Source of the DNA: Microcebus murinus
Taxonomy: Eukaryota; Chordata; Mammalia; Primates; Cheirogaleidae
Assembly: GCF_040939455.1 (NCBI RefSeq)
Contig: NC_134106.1
Location: forward strand, 79,491,001 to 79,555,000
DNA: 64,000 bases
Direction: 5' to 3'
Below, in pieces: positions 43,388 to 53,590 of the stretch. Under the pieces are notes generated by a model, which saw only the letters and a list, made by a program, of their open reading frames with translations, was not told the DNA's origin and did no database searches. Every line of letters starts with the position of its first letter. Position 1 is the stretch's first letter. A program made the position numbers and the translations under genes.

Positions 43388-44175
43388 TGATAAGGAAAAT
43401 CTCCATCTATTACTTGGCATATCAGGCACCTGACAACCCCAGCCCTCAGGGAAGACCCACGTCAACATAAAACTAACCTGTTACCTGGCCCATCAATTAG
43501 TCTATTTCCTGGCATCAGCATAACACTAAATCTATTGTAAAACAGGAATGAGAGCAGGAGTGACTCCATGACAGGCTGCACTTCCTGGAGTAGGCCTAAG
43601 TTTCGGTTTCAGAAACTTTGCCTACTACTACACCCTTCCCGAAGTGACACTGACAACACCCTTCCCCGAAATGACGTGCGCATCTTTTGAAGGAGCCAAT
43701 CAGGAGCCGACACGATCGACCACTTTTAAAAGAACCAATGGACTAAGGTGTACCCAGCATGTATAACTTGCAGAAAGGTATACCCCAGGGCGGGGTCCTG
43801 GTTTGTAGGGAGGCCACTGTGTTGGCGCTCTGGGATCTGGATCCTAGCTTGAGCTAGCCAATAAACTCCTTGGTGCTTTGCAGCCTCAGCGATTCTGCCA
43901 CTCTGTTCCTGGGGCCAAAGGAAACCAGCTCTAACACTATTGCCTGGCACATCAACATAATATTAACCTATTGCCTGACACATCAACTAACCTACACCTG
44001 ATATCTCACCCCTGGGACTATCTCAACTTAATAAAAGTGGGAAAAATCAGGTAGATGGTGCTCAGAATTTGGTGGTGAGGCCCGCTGGTGAATACACTTT
44101 GATTCTCCGACACTGACTGTCCGTGTGCCGCTCGATTTGTCCTCAATACTACCGGCTGTAACACTAGCTGTAACA
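43388..44175 (+). mobile_element. ERV solo LTR (383 bp) split by a second LTR
   Basis: The outer LTR runs TGATAAGGAAAATCTCC to CTAGCTGTAACA and is flanked by an exact 4-bp duplication CTCA (43384-43387, 44176-44179), the gammaretrovirus-like size. Its U3 carries degenerate units of about 24-31 bp (ATTGCCTGGCACATCAACAT and relatives) at 43480-43535 and 43937-44000. AATAAA is at 44030-44035, followed by an R/U5 part ending CTACCGGCTGTAACA. The inner LTR (43536-43936) plus one CTAT copy adds 405 bp. No internal viral genes are present. Confidence 0.7.
43536..43936 (+). mobile_element. Inner ERV class I-type solo LTR (401 bp), nested
   Basis: From TGTAAAACAGGAATGAGAGC to GAAACCAGCTCTAACA with an exact 4-bp duplication CTAT at 43532-43535 and 43937-43940. 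Class I features are GCCAAT (43695-43700), a second CCAAT at about 43735, TATAA-like GTATAAC at about 43761, AATAAA at 43860-43865, and a CTTTGCAGCCTCAGCG-type R/U5 region. It is inserted inside the U3 repeats of the outer LTR and is therefore the younger of the two. Confidence 0.8.
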
Positions 44176-44179
44176 CTCA

Positions 44180-44965
44180 TACAGCAAAAGCTGTACTGCA
44201 GGTGCAGCTGGACAAGAAAACCGAGGCCCAATCCTCGTTCCTCTCCTCCCTGCCCCAGTTTTCTCTAAGGGTAGAAGTTGCACTCCTAGGGGGCAATCCA
44301 AGAAAACCAAGGGCAACCACCATTCTCCTAGCGACCACTGGCAGAGCAAGGGCATCACTCCAGCAAAAACAGGCAGCTGGACATTCCCCACTCCCAGCTC
44401 CTGTGCAGTGGTGCTAAAGTTCTGCCCAGGGGGCTTTCAGGACAAAGCTCTGCAGCTTTGCCTAAAGAGACTGGCTTTATTTGGAGCCAAGCATGGAGAA
44501 TTCCATGCCTAAGGCCATTGCCAAAAACAAAGGGGATCTTGGTGGAGAACAATTAAGAGGACTCTCCTAGGTATGTGATACTGTTTGCAACAAGCAAAGC
44601 AACCAGAAATTTAACAATGAGAACCCAGGAAAGAGGCAATGGAGAAGAGCCCTCCTGAGATCACAACAAACCTTGTGGGTGGGGAAGATTGTTGGGGTGG
44701 ACTAGGACACACTCACTCAGGAGTAATCAGAGCATCAGTCTTAAAAACATTCAAGGCTGCATATAAACCATCATCCCATGTTCAGAAGCCTCACAATGGG
44801 CCAAACCACCACCTCTGACCAAGCACTGGCTGAACAATAAGCATCTCTATCCAGGGGAAACTTCTAGAAAGCCAGGATTAAAAATAAAGTCACATGCATC
44901 TCTGGCAGTCTGGAAGACCTTATGCATGCATGTCCACAGCCAGGCGCTGTCAGCAGTATCAAAAA
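44180..44965 (+). mobile_element. Old L1, 5' UTR continuation
   Basis: Resumes with ACAGCAAAAGCTGTACTGCA, then GCTTTGCCTAAAGAGACTGG, GCCAAGCATGGAGAATTCC and GATCACAACAAACC: L1M-type 5' UTR wording. No open frame of note. Confidence 0.65.
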
Positions 44966-45267
44966 GGGAACATCCAAGCTACTACTCCTTGGCTGAACAT
45001 GAGTCAAAGCATAAACTCCTCGAACCATGAACATAGCCTCCGAGTCACACACAATAAAGTGCAAAAAAATCTAACAGACCAAGAGGACTTATGCACAACC
45101 TTTGACCAATAAGTGTTTATGATGACCCAGAGCAACCCCTAAATAGCTAGGCTAAAAGATGAAACATGGCAAAAAAATGGAGCAAGGACATTAGAGGCTA
45201 CACAATGCATAGGAAATAGACTTCACAGAGTTTTTTTGGCCAAGTCACTAAACAAATGAATAAATGA
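44966..45267 (+). repeat. L1-internal direct repeat, copy A (302 bp)
   Basis: Matches 46889-47190 base for base in length, with 19 differences by my count (about 94% identity) and no net gap. It starts GGGAACATCCAAGCTACTAC and ends AACAAATGAATAAATGA. Copy A sits in the expected place, just before ORF1 of the L1. Confidence 0.9.
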
Positions 45268-46888
45268 CCAAGCAAACAATAATGACAATATCAACTTGGG
45301 TGGGGTGGGAGAGGGAAAAAAGAGTCTGTGTCCAGAGTCACTGGACACATTTTCCAAAATACCAAGTTTTCAATGTAATAATTATGAGGCATGTAAAAGT
45401 TATAATACTTTCCAAACAGGATAATATGATCCGTACTCAGGAATAAAAGCAGTTAATAAAACTATCTAGGAGGGGGCCCAGATGTTGAACTTCCTAGACA
45501 AAGATTTCAAATCAGCTATCATAAATATGTTCAACAAAATAAGAAAATTGTGTCTAAAATATTAAAGGAGAGTATGACAATGTGTCTCACTAAAAGGAGA
45601 TTGTCAGTAAAGAGATACACATTATTTTTTAATAGAAATTCTATCAAATCACATTCCATACCATCTAAAAACTGCCAACCTGATAGAGTGATAAAATGAC
45701 TTATTGAAGATACATCTTAGGCACTGGTGTGAGGATGGTGTGTCATCTTCTGGGATGCAGTGTATACACTAAATCAATTATCTTTATATGTCACTGTGTC
45801 CTCAATAGGTAAAATACATGGATTAGTAACCAGCAGGTAGCACATGGTGTATTTGTGTATCCCATCCTGGCAAATGTGAATTGTGAGTGTTTAGTGGTCT
45901 TGATTTCTAAATATGAATACTTTCAAAGGAACACAGGGAGAGATCCATTGAGTTATAAGTTATAATGTTTTCTAGGGCATGTTGGGCTGCTTGTACCAAT
46001 AGACCATTAGGCAAGAGGAGGAATCATCATTCTGATAGGGGTAATTTTTTTTTTAAAAGAGGAAATCTTGGAGTTAAAAAGCATAGTAACTAAAGTGAAA
46101 AAATAACTCAAGGGAGTGAATAGTATTTTTAGCTGACAGAAGAAAGACTCAATGAATATTAAATAGACCGATCAAGATTATGCAATGTGAAGAACAGATA
46201 GAAAAAAGAATGAAGAAAGATGAACAGAACCTCAAAGACAAGTAGGACACAATTAAGTGTACCAACATAGTGTAATGGAAATCTCTAAAGAGAGAGAAAA
46301 GAAGAGAAAATACATTCAAAGAAATGATGACTAAAATTGTCTCAAATTTCATTAAAATTATTAATCTACACATACGTGAATCTCAATAAAGCCCAAGTAG
46401 AATAAACACAAAGGAATGCACACCCAGAACATAGTCAAAATACTGAAAGCCAAAGATAAAGACAGTTGAAAGCAGCAAGAGAAAAATGATTCATCACATA
46501 CAAGGGATTCTCAATAAGATTAACATCTGATTTCTCATCAGAGACCATTGAGGCCAGAAAGTAAGATACAAAAGGAAAAGAAAAAAAAAAGCTGTTGACT
46601 AAGAATCTTATATTCAGTCAAACTAACTTTCCAAAATGAAGGCAAAATAAAGGCATTCTCAGATAAACAAAAACAGAAAATTCATTGCTAGCAGACCTAC
46701 CTTATAAGAAATACGAAAGGAAGTCACTCAGGCTGAAAGCAAGTGAGATCTGAGAATAATTCTAATCTACATACATGAGAAAACAAAGAACACCAGTAAA
46801 GGTTTATGTAGTATATAGTAATTATGTAGTAATTATTAAGTAATTATACAAGATTAAATAATTGCATGTTTCTTCCGTTAAGAAGAAA
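45268..46888 (+). mobile_element. Old L1, ORF1 remains and inter-ORF region
   Basis: GATGTTGAACTTCCTAGACA, AATATGTTCAACAAAATAAG, CATTGAGGCCAGAAAGTAAG, CAAAATGAAGGCAAAATAAA and TTCATTGCTAGCAGACCTAC mark ORF1. 45600-46140 is less clear and may include other old sequence. No intact frame. Confidence 0.7.
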
Positions 46889-47190
46889 GGGAACATCCAA
46901 GCTACTATTCCTTGGCTGAACATGAGTCAAAGCATAAGCTCCTCAAACCAAGAACGTAGCCTCCATGTCACACACAATAAAGGGCAAAAAAATCTAACAG
47001 ACCAAGAGGACATAAGCACAACCTTTGACAAATAAGTGTTTATGATGACCTAGAGCAACCCCTAAGTAGCTAGGCTAAAAGATGAAACACGGCAAAAAAA
47101 TGGAGCAGCTACATTAGAGGCTACACAATGCATAGGAAATAGACTTCACAGAGTTAGTTTGGCCAAGTCACTAAACAAATGAATAAATGA
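46889..47190 (+). repeat. L1-internal direct repeat, copy B (302 bp)
   Basis: Second copy of the pre-ORF1 block, here placed after ORF1, where the inter-ORF sequence would be expected. Offset from copy A is 1,923 bp. Flanked upstream by TTTCTTCCGTTAAGAAGAAA and downstream by a (GAATAAAT)-type run. Confidence 0.9.
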
Positions 47191-47703
47191 ACTAATAAAT
47201 GAATAAATAAATTAATTCATTATGCTTATGCAATAAGCAATTGCATAAAACAATATATATTATTGCTTTATTGGACTTACAGCTTATAGACATGTAATAT
47301 ATTTGCCAATAAGAAAACAAAGGAAGTTGGAGGAGCACAAAATTGTATTGGAGTAAGGAAATGACATGAGATAATAATTCAAATCCACAGGAAGAAATGA
47401 AGAGACTCAGAAATGGTAAATAAAGTTAATATGACCAACCAAGGAGGGAAAAGAGGGAAGATTCAAATTAGTAAAACCAGAAATGAAACGGGACATCACT
47501 ACTACTTTACAGAAACAAAAAAGATTAGAAGGTAATATTATAAACACTTATATAACAATAATTTGGATAACTTAGAAGACATGGACAATTTCTAAAAAGA
47601 TACAAACTACTGAAACTTAAGAATAAATAGAAAATCTGAATAGAGCTATAACAAATGAGTTCAAATAAGGTTGCAGAATACAAGATCAATATACAAAAAT
47701 CAA
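47191..47703 (+). mobile_element. Old L1, inter-ORF and ORF2 remains
   Basis: TTTGCCAATAAGAAAACAAA, GGAAGTTGGAGGAGCACAAA, TTGTATTGGAGTAAGGAAAT are inter-ORF wording. ACCAGAAATGAAACGGGACA jumps far into ORF2, so most of the endonuclease and reverse transcriptase region is deleted here. Confidence 0.75.
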
Positions 47704-48050
47704 GGCCGGGCGCTGTGGCTCACACCTGTAATCCTAGCTCTTGGGAGGCCGAGGCGGGCGGATTGCTCAAGGTCAGGAGTTCAAAACCAGCCTGAGCAAG
47801 AGCGAGACCCCGTCTCTACTATAAAATAGAAAGAAATTAATTGGCCAACTGATATATATAAAAAATTAGCCGGGCATGGTGGCACATGCCTGTAGTCCCA
47901 GCTACTCGGGAGCCTGAGGCAGGAGGATCGCTTGAGCCCAGGAGTTTGAGGTTGCTGTGAGCTAGGCTGACGCCACGGCACTCACTCTAGCCTGGACAAC
48001 AAAGTGAGACTCTGTCTCAAAAAAAAAAAAACAAAAAAAAAAAAACAAAA
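47704..48050 (+). mobile_element. Strepsirrhine-type Alu
   Basis: GGCCGGGCGCTGTGGCTCAC to an A-rich tail with two C interruptions. It has the GGCCAACTGATATATATAAA linker and GCTAGGCTGACGCCACGGCA right arm. Target duplication AAAAATCAA (47695-47703 and 48051-48059). Inserted in old L1 ORF2. Confidence 0.95.
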
Positions 48051-48059
48051 AAAAATCAA

Positions 48060-49320
48060 TCGTGTTTCTACACACTAGCAATGAACAATCTAAAAATGAA
48101 ATTTTAAAAATTTCATTTACATTAGCATCAAAAAGAATAAAATACCTAGGAATAAGTATAACAAAAGAAATGCAACACTTGTACATTAAAAAGTAAAAAA
48201 TATTGTTGAAAGAAATAAAGAATGGAAAGACATTTTATGTTCGTGATTCAGAAGACTTAATATTGTTAAGATGGCACCCCAAATTGACCTATGGATTCAA
48301 AACAATCTGTATAAAAATGCTAGCTGTCTTTTTTTTTCAGCAATTGATATGATGATCCTAAAATTCTTATGTAAATTCAAGGGACTCAGAATAGCCAAAA
48401 CAATCTTAAAAAAGAACAACAAAGTTGCAAGACACATTTCCTGATTTCAAAACTTACTACAAAGATATAGTAATCAAGAGACTGTGGTACTAGCATAAGA
48501 ACAGGCATACAAATCAATGTATTAGAACTGAGGGTCCTGAAATAAATGCTTATATTTATGGCCAATTGATTTTTTATGAGGGTGCCAAGACCATTCAACA
48601 GCAAAAGAATAGTCTTTTAAACAAATGATGCTGGAATAATTGGGTACCCACACGCAAAAAATGAAGTTGGACTCTTAGCTTACATCATACACAGAAATTC
48701 ACTCAAAATGGATCATAGACCAAATAGAAGAGCTAAAACTATGAAACTCTTTAAAGACATATATGGGTAAATCGTTATGACCTTGAATTAGGCAAGTTTA
48801 TTAGACATGACACCTAATGCGCCTTTGGAACAAGCAACAAATGAAAAAAATAGATAAATTGTTATACATAAAAAATTAAAAACTTTTGTGCTGCAAACAA
48901 TACCTTTGAGAAAGTGAAAAAAGGCAATCCACAAAATGAGAGAAACTTATATTTGCAAATCACATATGTAATAAGGAACTTGTATCTAGACTATCTATTA
49001 ATAGAAACGTTTACAACTTAAGAATCTAAAAAAAATAAAAACCCAACTAAATAACTGGGTAAAGAATATAAATGACCTTTCTCCTAAAGATAAACAAATG
49101 GCCAATAAGTGCATGAAAGGATGCTCAATATCATTAACCATTAGGGAAATGCAACTCAAAATAACAATGGGACACAACTTCCTGCTCACTAGCATGGCAA
49201 TAAGAAAGATAACACCAAGAAAGGTAACAAGCGTTGGCAGGGATGTGAAGTGCAACAGTCCTTTATTGCTGGTGAGAATGTGAAATGGTGCAGCCACTTT
49301 GGAAAATTCTTTGGCAGTTT
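48060..49320 (+). mobile_element. Old L1, ORF2 3' half
   Basis: TTCTACACACTAGCAATGAA, GTACTAGCATAAGAACAGGC, AATGGATCATAGACCAAATA, AAACAAATGGCCAATAAGTG, GCATGGCAATAAGAAAGATA. It stops at about 49320 before the 3' UTR, so the element is truncated at the 3' side or joined to other DNA there. Confidence 0.85.
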
Positions 49321-50469
49321 AGCACTTCCCCAATTCCTCTTTTAACTCTGTGCGAGTTATAACTCTTGCCCCTGGAGCCCTCGTTGTGCCAAATCCTTTC
49401 CTGCTACCAAATATCCAAATAAAAAGAATTTTTAAAAAAATGCACACATTTTAAAACTCTAACACATTAATAAAGCAAAATGTTCTCTGTGGGAAAATAT
49501 TTAAAAGCACATTAAACTATTATATTAAATGATCTTCTAATGGTAGGCAACAAGATGATCATTTTTACTATGCATGCTACAGGGCTATAAAATCACAAAA
49601 GCTAATTTCATGAATCACAGGAGAATGTGAGACTCATGACTTATAGTCCCCTTTATTAAAGCATGAACCATTGTATTGGATATTTGCCCTGAGATAAAAA
49701 TCAGAAAAGCATCATCCTTTACCTTGGGGAGGATGGAAGGCAAAGGAAGAGTTTATCCCCCCTGTGGACGCTGGAGTGGTCAAGGATGTCCAGTGTGCCG
49801 TCTGCCCTGGGCTGGCTTTGCCTATCATCCCAGCATGCCTGGTAGGGAGAGCAGACAGTCCATGACCTGGGCTCCAAGCAGCTGCCCACCAAGAGGAGGT
49901 AGGGGAAGGTGAGCCCTGACTACCCCTGCCCTGGGCAGTTGGCTCGTGCTGAAACATGCCTGGCACCAACAGGTCCCTGGTCCCAGACCCCAGACCCAGA
50001 GCATCTGTCTGGATCAGTTTTCAGGTGCATACTCCAGACTTTCCTGGCATTACTGAAATGCTCTGGATGAGATGGTCCCAGTGAAGCCTAGGTGTCCTGC
50101 CTGGAACTCAGTGGCCTTGTGTGAGCCCTGGCAGGATGGCCTGAGCTGACGATAATATGCCAGGCCCTTCAGATATTTGAGTCTCACATGAGCTGGGGGT
50201 GGAAGGAGGCAGACAGGAGGGTTCCCCAAGAGCTCCCCTGGTATCTGGGGGCTGCCCGGGGCCTGACAATGGAGCAGGGAGTCCCAGGGCCTCTGTCCTC
50301 CTGCTGGTCAATAAACAGTGTGCAGTTTGTATTCCTTTTGGAAGGTGACCACTTGCTCTTACCTTCCAAGCAAGTAGACTTATAAACCAGTGAAAACTCA
50401 TTTGTATAAAAGAAACAACCCTCCAAGGAGGACAAATGTTTAAATGGATGAAATCTTGCCTTGGAGGGA
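49321..50469. other. Unique intergenic DNA
   Basis: No gene is recognised. 49440-49680 is A/T-rich. 49730-50330 is GC-richer with chance frames up to 108 codons on the minus strand. Confidence 0.4.
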
Positions 50470-50860
50470 AATGTTATGGGTTGAATTGTGCCACAAACAC
50501 CTCCATTCATGTGGTGAAGTCCTAACCCCCGGTTTCTCAGAATGGGACCTAATTTGGGGATAGGGTCTTTATAGAGGTGATAAAGCTAACATGAAGTCAT
50601 CAGGGCGGGCCCTAATCCAGTATGACTGTTGTCCTTATAAAAAGGGGACATTTGTACACAAAGACACAGATACAGGGGCAACAGCCATCTGCAAGCCGAG
50701 AAGAGAGGACTGGCACAGACCTTTCCACCAAAGACCTCAGAAGGAACCAACCACGCCAACACCTTGAATGGACTTTCAGCCCCCAGAACTGTGAGAGGAT
50801 AAACTTCTGTTGTTCAAGAATCTGGTCTGGGCTACTTTGTTACAGGCAGCAAATACTGTG
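50470..50860 (+). mobile_element. MaLR-type LTR (MLT1-like), sense
   Basis: GGGTTGAATTGTGCCACAAA, GAAGTCCTAACCCCCGG, GGGCCCTAATCCAGTATGAC, GTTGTCCTTATAAAAAGGGG, CCAGAACTGTGAGAGGATAA, ACTTCTGTTGTTCAAG. Standard order of a sense MaLR LTR. The 240-codon open frame (50810-51532) starts in its 3' end and is not a gene. Confidence 0.8.
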
Positions 50861-51119
50861 GATTTCAACACCCATCTAGAGTCCTCTGAAAGGACAGTGA
50901 ATGGCCACACGGCAACATTCCCACAGAAGCTGCTTCTCCTCAGGCTGTGGCCTGGCCACCCAGGCAAGGCCTTCACACAGTCCTTCCTCGGGGAGACCCC
51001 TGGAGGCTGGTTTCTGCTCTGGGCTCCTGACCACGCTGGCAGACCTCCAAAGCCCAGGCCCGGGGCGCCCAGATGCCTTGTGGGTGGGGTGGCTAGGACA
51101 CAGCCCAGCCAAGGCACCT
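50861..51119. other. Unique GC-rich DNA
   Basis: No gene is recognised; no clear repeat. Confidence 0.35.
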
Positions 51120-52930
51120 CCTGCCTTAACTCTTCACCTACCTCGTCTCCTTCAAGCCAGCCCCTTCCTGGCATCCAGTCCCTTCCCCATTTTACTTCCA
51201 TCATTCAACAATCTCCACGTCTCTGCTTCCCATTGCTTGAGGGTTTGGGCTTCTGGTCCCAAGGCTCCCTCTTCACACCACCTGTGTCCACACCTGGGGT
51301 CCCTCCATTGCCAGCCTTGCCATGCCTGGGGCCCTTCCACTCGGAGATCATCCCTCCCTGCAGCTCCTTGCAGCGGGGCACAGCCTGGGCTGGCCGCAAG
51401 CAGGGGCCACTCTCTCTCATCATGACCCGAGCCTCCTGCCTCCCGGTCCCACCGAACCTGTCCACCTCACTGCCCCAATTCCCCTCCACCCTTTTCACCA
51501 GCATCTTAGAAGAGGGACCTCTGAGAGGCTGAGATCCACTTAAAAGTCTGGGCCCTCCTTCCCTAGCCAGGCTTCTCATCCGCTACCTGTTCTAATTCCA
51601 CACGGCCCCTGGACTCAGTCTTGGGCACTCCGCACCCTTGAATAAGACCAGAGAGTCAGTTCTCTCGGCTCGACCTTGACCCTTCTCCCCACTGAGTCTC
51701 TGCACAGATCCTTGGGCTCCACCTTTCTGAACTCGCCGCTCATCATCAGTCCACTCCCTACTTGGCCCAGCTCAGCCTGGTCAGTCTGCACAGCTGACCC
51801 CAATCCCTTAAGGACAATGACTCCTCCCCTTCTCCTCCTCCTCGTCCCATCCACAGGCCCCTCAGCAGGCTCTCCTCCCCTCCTCGCACCATCCTTAACT
51901 GACGTGCATTCCCATTCTCCCTGCAACTGTTCCCACCCCGGCCACCTGGCTCCCTGCGGGAGGTGCCTCAGCTCCCTCCTCCAAGAGGTAAGTGTGCAGA
52001 CGCCTACACGCCTGCGTTTCGGAGAGCGGGAACACTGCGAGTCTGTGCGTGCCAGAGACCTAAGAGCAGGCAAAAAGCATTGATGCGAAAGAGAAGAAGG
52101 GACCCCGTGAGGTCCATTTCCAGCAGGAGTTTCCACTCCCCGGCCATGGCCTTGAGAGCTGTTTCACTTTCGCAGAATCTGCTGCAGGTGCGGGAAGCAC
52201 AGGAGGCCTTGGCCGAGGAACTGGAAACCTTCGGGAGAAACAGATGGGCGCCCGCCCGTCAGTTAGCACCCTCCTCTTGCAGCTCCGGAAGCACCCCCTG
52301 GGCTGTGCTGCCTGCCCTGCGCCTGGAGTCCAGGCCCTCGCATCCGGCACTTCTCTCCAGTCGGTACTTTCTCTCCAGTGGACTCTGCCGTCCCACTCCT
52401 TCCCTTCCTCAACACATTCCTTGCAAGGATCCCTGACACTGCCTCATCTCCTCCTCATCCTGACCAGCACAGTCTGGATTCTGACCCCAGACGACACCCC
52501 CACCACACACCCTTGGCAAAATCAAAGCCAACTCCGAACTCCCGGATCCAGGGTTCCCGCCCTGATTTTTAGTATACTCAAATCCTTGGCAGCATTTGAC
52601 TAAGCGCTTCTTGCACTCTGGCCTCCCTACTCTCCAGGGCACCTCTCTCCCGGTTCTCTTTCTCTAACTACTTTCCCTCTTCCACCAGCTGGCTGCTCTG
52701 CACATGGCCCCGCCCGCCCCCAGTTCCACACACCTCCTCTTCCTATAACCTCTACCAGAAGGTGCCTCCTCTCTCTTGCAGCCTGGAGTGCAATCAGAGT
52801 CTCCGTCCTCCAGTGCAGCTGAGCTCTGGACACCAAATTTCAAACTGCCCACCAGACATTTCTTCCAGGGGTCTGGGAAACTTCCAGATACCTTAAACTC
52901 AACCTGTACAAAATATAACTTTTTTGATGT
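51120..52930 (+). mobile_element. L2-like (CR1-group) LINE remnant, tentative
   Basis: A long C/T-rich stretch whose end (CACCAAATTTCAAACTGCCC, ACCAGACATTTCTTCCAGGG, ACCTTAAACTCAACCTGTAC-AAAAT) follows the order of an L2 3' ORF2 phrase (sub-clause ...ACTGCCTACT-GGACATCTCC...AAACTTAACATGTCCAAAA). Upstream, CTCATCATCAGTCCACTCCC and CTCTGGCCTCCCTACTCTCC are compatible but weak. 51960-52350 has higher CpG content and may be separate unique DNA. The open frames here (157, 173 and 135 codons) have no protein likeness. Confidence 0.4.
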
Positions 52931-53146
52931 GATGCTCTAATTAAATATTGTGATAAAGAAAAGAAAAGCTCACACCTTCCTCTCTCCCGTCCCAAAATGA
53001 GTACACAGTTTGAGTCCATGGGTGCATTTACTGACATCACCAATGTAGTGTTTTTAACCAGGGGTAAGTTGCACCACAATGCAGATCAGCCGCAAGGATA
53101 ACTAGGATTCTGACTGTAACTTTTCTGGAAAAAAAATTTACCATGG
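52931..53146. other. Unique intergenic DNA
   Basis: No feature recognised. Confidence 0.35.
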
Positions 53147-53590
53147 TGCTATAGTTTGGATGTTTGTCCCCTCGAAATCTCATGTTGAATTTTGATCGTT
53201 AATGTTGGAGGTGGGGGCTGATGGTAGGTGTTTGGGTCATGGGGGTGAATCCCTTCTGGATAGATTATTGTCCTCCCTGGAGAGACCATGAGTAAGTTCT
53301 CTGTGTTTGTTCCTGTGTGAGCTGGTTGTTAAAAACAGCCTGGCACCACCACCCCCTACTCACTCTCTCTCTCTGTCTCTCTCGCTTCCTCTCTCGCCAT
53401 GTGATCTCTGCACACTCCTGCTCCTCTTCCCCTTCTGCCATGGGCAGAAGGAGCCCGAGGCCCTCACCAGGAGCAGATACTGGCACCATGCTTCTTGTAC
53501 AGCCTGCAAAACTGTGAGCCAAATAAACCTCTTTTTCCTTATACATTGCCCAGCCTCAGGTATTCCTTTACAGCAGCATAAACAAAGACA
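53147..53590 (+). mobile_element. MST-type MaLR LTR, sense
   Basis: TGCTATAGTTTGGATGTTTG, GTGTTTGGGTCATGGGGGTG, GAGCTGGTTGTTAAAAACAG, CTCGCCATGTGATCTCTGCA, CATGCTTCTTGTACAGCCTG, GTGAGCCAAATAAACCTCTT, CAGGTATTCCTTTACAGCAG. This is the MST (MSTA/B) order with AATAAA at about 53521. 444 bp, close to full length, solo. Target duplication unclear. Confidence 0.9.

Noticed and set aside
43480..44000. Spaced short repeats resembling a CRISPR-like array
   Set aside because: Units are degenerate, of unequal length, have no unique spacers and lie in an LTR U3; the genome is a primate's.
50810..51532. 240-codon open frame, plus strand
   Set aside because: Starts in the 3' end of a MaLR LTR, overlaps a 174-codon frame in another phase and a 142-codon minus frame; proline/serine-rich, no domain.
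52120..52250. Possible coding exon (helical-looking translation with LLQVREAQEALAEELETFGRN)
   Set aside because: Frame lies in a GC-rich stretch, no consensus splice sites clearly bound it, and no family is recognised. It is the one open frame where a protein search would be worth doing.
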